From: Heliocybe sulcata
Taxonomy: Eukaryota; Basidiomycota; Agaricomycetes; Gloeophyllales; Gloeophyllaceae
Assembly: GCA_004369045.1 (NCBI GenBank)
Contig: ML213505.1
Coordinates: 968,591 to 1,032,590, forward strand
Direction of reading: 5' to 3'
Length of the DNA: 64,000 nt
The notes under the pieces were generated by a model. The model was not told where the DNA came from. It worked only from the letters and a program-made list of their open reading frames with translations, and made no database searches. The position numbers were made by a program, and so were the translations under genes. Shown one piece after another: positions 57,852 through 64,000 of this stretch (position 1 is its first letter; every line of letters begins with the position of its first letter).

Positions 57852-60536
57852 ATGACCCAGCTCTCGTTCCTGCACTTTAATGATGTCTATCGTGTCAGAC
57901 CGCAAAAGCTCTCGTCGGCTGGTAACGAAACTATTGATGTTACCCAGTTCTGTCAACTGGTGGACGAAACACGGGAACAGTGGCCAACAAGGCCCGATGG
58001 AAAACGAGATGGCTTAGTACTCTTCTCTGGAGATGTCTTCTCGCCATCGGTGGAAAGCTCAGTCACGAGAGGAAGGCATATGGTACGATTGCACGATTTA
58101 CTTTCGAGACGGATATCACCTACACGCTCCGTCAACTACACAGGTGCCAGTCTTGAACGAGATTGGTCCCGACGTCGCTTTGACAGGTTCGATTGCTTTC
58201 TATGTACTAATTGACTTTGCCTTTTGGACTGAACTCTGGCATCGCTTTTCACCCGCACTCCCCAGGGAACCATGATTTTGACTTCGGTGCGATCCTTTTG
58301 CAGTGCGGGCTGGCTGCATCAATTTGCTCAGTGGATTTCTGTATTCCATTGTTATCTTGCAGGCTACCCACATCTTTGCAAGCTGATCCAACAGACAAAG
58401 TTTGTGAGTGGCAAGAATCGTATGAGTAAACGCGAGCATGTTCCGAAGCTCTCATCCAGCCCTGGCTTTTGAGTAACATAATAGATGCCGAAACGTCAAG
58501 AGTACCGGAATGTTTGAACGAGTTCATAGTGGTCAAACGGTCGGGCATACGCATAGGCATAATCGGTCTAGTTGAGAAGTACGTTGTGACTTTCGACAAT
58601 GGACAAGTTCCTGACATTGAATCAGGGAATGGATTGGAACAGTATCATCGTGGCCGCAAAACTTCAAGTTCCAGGAGATGGCGGAAGTGGGCATGTCCCT
58701 ATCCCGTCGCCTGCGAGATCCCAAAGGAGAGTATAAATGCGACCTCATCATCGCTCTTACACATTCCAGGTATGTGATACAAATATGAGGGACGCAGCAG
58801 GATTGACATACACGGGCAGAGTTCCTAACGTAAGCGAAAGAAAGAATAACCCTAAGAGCGCAGGAATCCCTGACTAAGTCCGGGAATGACTTAGGACATA
58901 GTCCTAGCTCATGATTTATTCGCAGCTTCTCCAGCTGCGCAACGCAAAAAGCCAGTATATGATAATCACGGTGTGGACATCATTCTTGGAGGACACGACC
59001 ATCTATACTACGTGTCTCGGGGCGTCGACTCATGGAACGGCTATGATGTCCAGCAGGCCGTGCTAGGAGCGGAAGAGGATCACGGCGACATCTTGGTCGT
59101 GAAGAGTGGCACCGACTTCCGTGACCTCAGCGAGGTTAACCTGGAATTAGTTGACGCACCGGAAGCCAGCGTCCGCCGAAAGGTAATCAGCAAGATCCAA
59201 GGTCAGACTTGCCTGTCTGGTCGCGGAGCCTTCTCATCAATGTCTTGATCGCGCAGGAAGTAGACGTGCTCCAAAGCCAGACACGAAGCCTTGTGGACGA
59301 TTGGTTGAGGTCCTCTCATCTGAGCTATCGAAAGTCTCAGACAGTTTAAAAAGTCCTGTCTGTAAAGCAACAGCGCCTATCGACACGCGTTCTCAATTCA
59401 TACGGGTGGCAGAGGTCTGTATCTCTCACTTACATTACTTTTGTTAAGCTGATGCATGCCCCTATAATGTAAACTCAGTCGGCTGCTGGCAATTGGTTCG
59501 CGGATATTGTTCGGCATGCTTACGATGATGCTCTATGCATTAATGGTCAGGAAGGTGGTGCTGACGCTGCATTCATTTGTGCTGGCATGCTTCGCGGTGA
59601 TTCTGTCTACGGTCCAGGCACGTCTTTCGAAATACCAAGGAGTATAAACGCGCACTGTAGGCTGATAGGTATCGCGTCCTCAGACATAATAACGCTCGGA
59701 GACATACTAGAAATTTTGCCATTCGAGGATCCGCTTGTCGTACTTGAACTGGACGGCGAGACAATTTGGGCAGCTCTAGAAGCATCCTTAGAAACATGGC
59801 CTGCTCAGGAAGGGTCTGTTCCTTATATCCGGGGGGAGAGCCATGCCTGACCACTACTCCTAGGCGCTTTCCCGTCATATCAGGGTTCCGGGTTACCTGG
59901 GACTCACGACGGCATGCGGGACAGCGAGTATTGAGCGTGTCCTTGCTGAAAGAGGAACCCCTCTCTACCGAGGAACATCAGAAATATCTGCAGGGAGGAA
60001 ACATTCATCGGCCCTTAAAGGAAGAACCCATTAAACGCGAAGCTGGTGGGCGGCAGTACAAGGTCCTAACCCGAGAATACATGGCGCAGGGGCATGACGG
60101 TTTCCTACCACTCAAAGGACACAAATATCTCATAGACGACGAGAGCGGGCAGATGATGAGCACTATCGTCCGGAAGTACCTACTAGGTTCGCAATTCGTG
60201 AACAAGATGAATCGTCAAGGAGGCTCCGACGGGCGGCATCTGCATCCTGACACCGAGAGGATTCTACATAGGGAGAAGACATACAAGGAAGAAGCGCGAT
60301 CCAGAGCAGCTCGGAACTGGCAACATCTTGCAAACATCGCGGTTCACCGATCTCGTTCCAGGGAGCACTACAGGAGTCAGATCAGCGTCTCCTCCCGAGA
60401 GCATATGAGCGAAGTTGACTGTTTCCAGAATAAAGCACTTAGAGACGAGGATGGGACGGGCGATGGTTCGGAGGAAGATCTGTTGGTGATACATCCGGAG
60501 CTCGATGGCAGGCTGAAGGACCTTGGAAGGGACTAG
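57852..60536 (+). CDS. 5'-nucleotidase-like metallophosphoesterase
   Basis: Calcineurin-like phosphoesterase fused to a 5'-nucleotidase C-terminal domain. Start MTQLSFLHFNDVYRVRPQK. Metal-site motifs in order: FNDVY (Tyr where bacterial UshA has His), LFSGDVFSPSVES, TGNHDFDFG (assembled over an intron), ALTHSR and GGHDHLYYV. The C-terminal domain shows AGNWFADIVRHAYDDALC, ADAAFICAGMLRGDSVYG, LGDILEILPFEDPLVVLEL and FPVISGFRVTWDS. A charged tail of about 200 residues (KYLIDDESGQMMSTIVRKY, basic and Arg-rich later) extends past it. No signal peptide, so an intracellular role is likelier than the extracellular one of classical ecto-enzymes. About ten introns. Confidence 0.82.
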
Positions 60537-60813
60537 TTAAATGTGTAAATCAGTACACATAGATGAGAAGGGGATGTGAATTATGATATTGCTCAGACAC
60601 ACAGAAACCTGCTGTAGCTAAGAATGCACTTTGCGAAGACCTCAGCGCTTTGGCCTATGACCAGGAAGGCTGACCGACTGTTCGTCTCGTTGGATGTTTG
60701 CGTGGTTACGCTGTCTCGGGCTAGCTACGAAGTAGAGTGAGCCTGGGATGAACAGGGTATGCAATCCAGGATGACATACCGCTATTTTCTATTCTTGATT
60801 GAACTCCAGCCCT

Positions 60814-61521
60814 TCATGACCCCTTAGGAGGCACCGGCAGTATATCCGGAAGTACGATTCGCGGTGGAGGATCTCCAGACAAGGTCCTCCCATAGTGCGC
60901 TAGGATCCCCACCGAAGAGCCGAGGCCTCCACCGCCAAGTATTACTGGCGTTCAAGAGAACTGTTGTAACTTCGTCGGTAAACGCTGTCAGGTAATCCAA
61001 CTTACAGTTTACGACATTTGCGCGTTTCCACAGTATTGCAGGAGTTAAAACAGCGAAGAGAATGGCTCCAATGGTAGAGTGGTCGTCGGCCCTCAAAGCA
61101 TCAGTCTTGATGATCCACGCGATGATTCTATTGAGCACAATGTTTTGAATAATGCAAGGAAGACGTGAAATACATCATATGCGGCACTGATTCTTCGTCG
61201 ACGAATAGTCTCGCCACTTGAGCTAGATACTCTCGCATATTCCACCGCGCCGCCGCTTGCCATGCCTGAATAAAATCAGTCGGCTGGTCTTCAAGTCCGA
61301 GCATGAAATACTCAAGACGTACCTACAGCTCCTCCGATCCATGTCGCGCGGAGAAACCGGTTCAGAGAGAAGTTAGCCCTTCCGCGTCTGTACAGAACTG
61401 TGGCAGCATAGATCGGAGGTGTTAGCACGGAGAAGAGTTGATAGCCCTTCGTCATAGACCGTCGCACGAGGACCTCTGCATCAGCAGCTCTTTCTATGGC
61501 AAGCTCCCCAGGCGAAGCCAT
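60814..61521 (-). CDS. Small membrane protein with internal duplication, unknown function
   Basis: Four exons from the ATG at 61521 (MASPGELAIERAADAEVLVR) to the stop at 60814. Two related hydrophobic modules are present: FSVLTPPIYAATVLYRRG with WIGGAVGMASGGAVEYAR, and FAVLTPAILWKRANVVN with LILGGGGLGSSVGILAHYGR. Both begin VLTPxI, carry arginines after the first helix, and end in a glycine-zipper stretch closing with YxR. The region between them is basic (ETIRRRRISAAYD). The C-terminus is proline-rich (LPDILPVPPKGS). No known family is recognised, though glycine-zipper helices with such arginine endings recall mitochondrial inner-membrane or Tim17-like proteins. It diverges from the acidic protein gene over 191 bp. 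Confidence 0.6.
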
Positions 61522-61712
61522 GGTCCACGTTTGCTGTATACAGTGGCCTACAGGTGTGCTGAAGGTACGGAGCCAGTGTGCACCAGTACTTCACGAAAAC
61601 ACAGGACAAAGTTGTGTTCTAACGCCTGCCCTAAATATGCTGGGGCACCTCTCCGAGTCCTCACATTACGATTCTGCGACTACTGGCCTACTCTGTGCAG
61701 AGTTACGGTGCG

Positions 61713-64000
61713 ATGTCTACTCTCACCATGACAGACAGCTACGATACACAAATGATGGACTACTCTGGCGACACGGATGTGTCGATGCAGGGATCGGCTG
61801 AAGGATGGTTTAACCCGGAAAGCATTATGCCGGAGGATGGAGTCATGGACGATCTCGTCGACGTTGACAACGAAGGCGTTGAGGTCGACATGGAGGCGGA
61901 CACGGGTGAGAATGCCGAGTTTGAGATGATCGATGATGCAGAGAACGGTCCCCCGCTCGATGCTGGATTGGTGGACGTTGACGTTTACGACGTTTCGCTC
62001 GCAGCGTCCCCTGCAATCGTTGACTCTGCTCATGTCGGCGAAGTGCTTCCGGCCTCTAGTATTCAGGAACACTCTGGAATGTACATGGAGAGTCCAATTA
62101 TACATTCCATGGAGTCTTTGCCGCAGGATCCGGAAGGAGGAGCGGCGACCGTTGCGCACCCACAGAGTTCTGAATCCAGCGAACACTACGTCCATGACGC
62201 ACCACCGTATACGGTCGACTTTCTGCAAGAGGCTCCCGACTCTGCGGTTGCTCATCTGGAAGCACTCGCGGGTAGTGACTTTGCTTACCCATCGTCCGTC
62301 CTATCTTCAGCAGTTGATCAGCGACTAGGCGCTGGGGTCCTCAGCCAAGACATAAATGATGGGGTCCTCAGGCAAGACATAAATGAAGAACATCGGTCGG
62401 ATATGGGCCAAGAGACTTCGAGTGCTGCTCATCATGATAGCTTGTCACTAAGGGAAGAAGTCCCGCCCGTACGTTCTGATGAAGACGCAGTGCCCTTCAC
62501 ATTGCCTGAAGGCTTACCTCTTGGCGATGGTCTGGTGTCTCAGGGAGCTGCAGGACACTCGGAGTCGTCACTAAGCAAGCAAGATGAAGGTGCTGTCTCG
62601 ATTCCCTCCGACAGCCTACACGAACCTGCGGCGTTGTCGAGGCCGGAGACCCAACCGACGCCTGTCGTTAATCCGCAAGATGTCGAGGGAACATGCGCTG
62701 CGCGGGAGACTGAGGAGCAGACTGCTGGTTTAGTTGAAGGCGAGAGCTCATCTGGAGGGCATGAGCACAGACATGGCCAGGAAGATCCCCATCGGATATC
62801 CGAAGGAGTGTATATCGACCCTCCCCCAGCCGTCCTCCTCACAATGCCCGAAGGCTCTCGGTCTGCCGAATGCTGCCTGTTCAATCAGCCGTCTACCTCG
62901 TCCGGCACGTCCAGTCCAGTCGAAGAGCATGGGGATCCCGTTCCCAGCTATACCTTATTGCTTCATCAACGCCCCGTTCTCTACTACGAACCTTTGAGAG
63001 ACGTCTTCGATGCGTTACGGCAGGAAGAACATTTGACTTCTCTTCCAGGAGCGGCGACAGGGGAGCTTTGCATGGAGGCGTATGACATGCAACTGGTGAT
63101 ATCTGAGGTAAGATTGCTCTGAGCTTGATTATGTTATGTTCTGATTAACATTGCTTTCTAGGACAACGTGTTCTCTCGGGACACCAGTTTACACGATCTG
63201 AATGTGCTACATGATGGATTTGGCATCGCAGGCCCTTTGCGCCTACGTCTTTTCTTCACCCCATCTAGGTTCATTCTACGGTACCATGAACTCCGTGAGC
63301 AGCTGGGTCGAATGGCCGTTGCAGGAGATCATGGAGAATCTGTCGCAGATACTGGTGCACATGTTGGTGCGTAGATCCTTCGAGCTTCGTTTAACTCTTG
63401 CCCTGACGACGTCGCTCACCTGCTTCAGCAACTGATGAGTCTCTGCATATTGCTGAGCGGCATGCTGAGGTTGCACGGGTGCATGATGCGGAAGCACACG
63501 ATACAGGTGAACATGAGTCGAAAAATGAGCAGGGAGAGACAACATTGGCGAACGATGAGCCCCTCAATCCCCTGGCTCCAGATCCTGAAGATACTGGGGA
63601 ATCCGTTCAAGAGGATGAGTCGAATAATGCAGGTGATGACCTCTTCTACAATCAGTTATTGCAAATTACTGATGGTGGACTAGGCGAAGGGCTCGATGAA
63701 AGCTATGATGCGGAGGAAGGGGATCAGCAGGAAGTGCATGACCTTCCGCAAGTGAACGTTGATGAGGAAGGAGAGGAAGACCAGCAAAATGATTCTATTT
63801 CTAGCACGACTCTGGATGCCGATGGTGTCCATGAAGCTCCCGATGCTGAGGGGGATGGGACATATGGTGGCGACTATGGCGATTACGAGGAGTATGCAGA
63901 CGCCAACGAAGACGATGATGAGAGATTTGGAGAAGATCTGCCGGAGGAGTTGGGAGGCAGGGATGGGGCTGAGGATGCCGATCCTCCTGAGTATAACATC
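61713..64000 (+). CDS. Acidic protein of unknown function, cut by the window end
   Basis: Open at the right edge. Exon 1 (61713 to about 63107) starts MSTLTMTDSYDTQMMDYSGD and is dominated by Asp/Glu/Ser. The only ordered-looking part is TLLLHQRPVLYYEPLRDVFD, EEHLTSLPGAATGELCMEAY, then after an intron DNVFSRDTSLHDLNVLHDGF and GPLRLRLFFTPSRFILRYHE. This stretch resembles a conserved core in otherwise unnamed acidic fungal proteins that I know from ascomycetes; that is recall, not a search. A later segment is very acidic (DAEEGDQQEVHDLPQVNVDE, YGDYEEYADANEDDDERFGE). Localisation and function cannot be assigned. It contains a short 27-bp tandem duplication. Confidence 0.6.
62333..62386 (+). repeat. 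27-bp tandem duplication in the acidic protein gene
   Basis: Two adjacent in-frame units coding GVLSQDIND and GVLRQDINE, differing by only a couple of bases at DNA level. The near identity shows a recent duplication. Confidence 0.8.

Overview
This window is nuclear DNA of a filamentous basidiomycete, most likely an Agaricomycete. The evidence is protein-coding genes packed about one per 2.2 kb, split by many 45-70 bp GT-AG introns, base composition near 50-55% GC, and characteristic proteins such as a small eight-cysteine secreted 'glycopeptide' protein, a Clr2-like silencing protein and fungal-type DLD1 and YME2. I could not fix genus or species. CDS entries give the genomic span from start codon to stop codon, introns included. 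I read exon joins by eye from frame continuity, splice consensus and family knowledge.

Layout. 0.1-11.2 kb: an aldo-keto reductase (-), a plasma-membrane syntaxin (+), phosphatidylinositol synthase PIS1 (+), a long mitochondrial-type AAA ATPase (+) and a membrane glycosyltransferase (-). 11.2-13.96 kb is the only large gap without a recognisable gene. It ends in a degenerate 121-bp direct repeat and a TATA box in front of a secreted cysteine-rich protein gene. 15-31.5 kb is a housekeeping block: DNA primase large subunit PRI2, phosphatidylserine synthase, SMC5/6 subunit NSE1, proteasome ATPase RPT1, V-ATPase catalytic subunit VMA1, a Clr2-like protein, DNA ligase I (CDC9) and TRAPPC13. 31.6-43.4 kb: V-ATPase subunit H (VMA13), mitoribosomal mL46, gamma-tubulin, coactivator MBF1, an unknown Pro/Ser-rich protein, the RRM/R3H protein PIN4 and a bestrophin-family channel. 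43.9-64 kb: an FG nucleoporin, mitochondrial YME2, a tetraspanin, the rRNA methyltransferase BMT2, D-lactate dehydrogenase DLD1, a 5'-nucleotidase-like phosphoesterase, an unknown membrane protein with an internal duplication, and an acidic protein cut by the window edge.

Shared themes. Genome duplication and segregation (PRI2, NSE1, CDC9, gamma-tubulin), vacuolar acidification (VMA1, VMA13), phospholipid synthesis from CDP-diacylglycerol (PIS1 and PS synthase compete for the same substrate) and mitochondrial function (AAA protein, mL46, YME2, DLD1) are each represented more than once. This is not an operon and proximity alone does not imply co-regulation, but several promoters (NSE1, gamma-tubulin, PRI2, RPT1/VMA1) carry ACGCGT MluI-box motifs, in pairs at three of the four sites. 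I saw no transposon, viral fossil, CRISPR array, rRNA or tRNA gene that I could support. No clearly novel multi-gene system was found. The best leads are the duplicated membrane protein, the paired ACGCGT promoters, the gene-poor island with its repeat, and a possible alternative first exon of the AAA gene.
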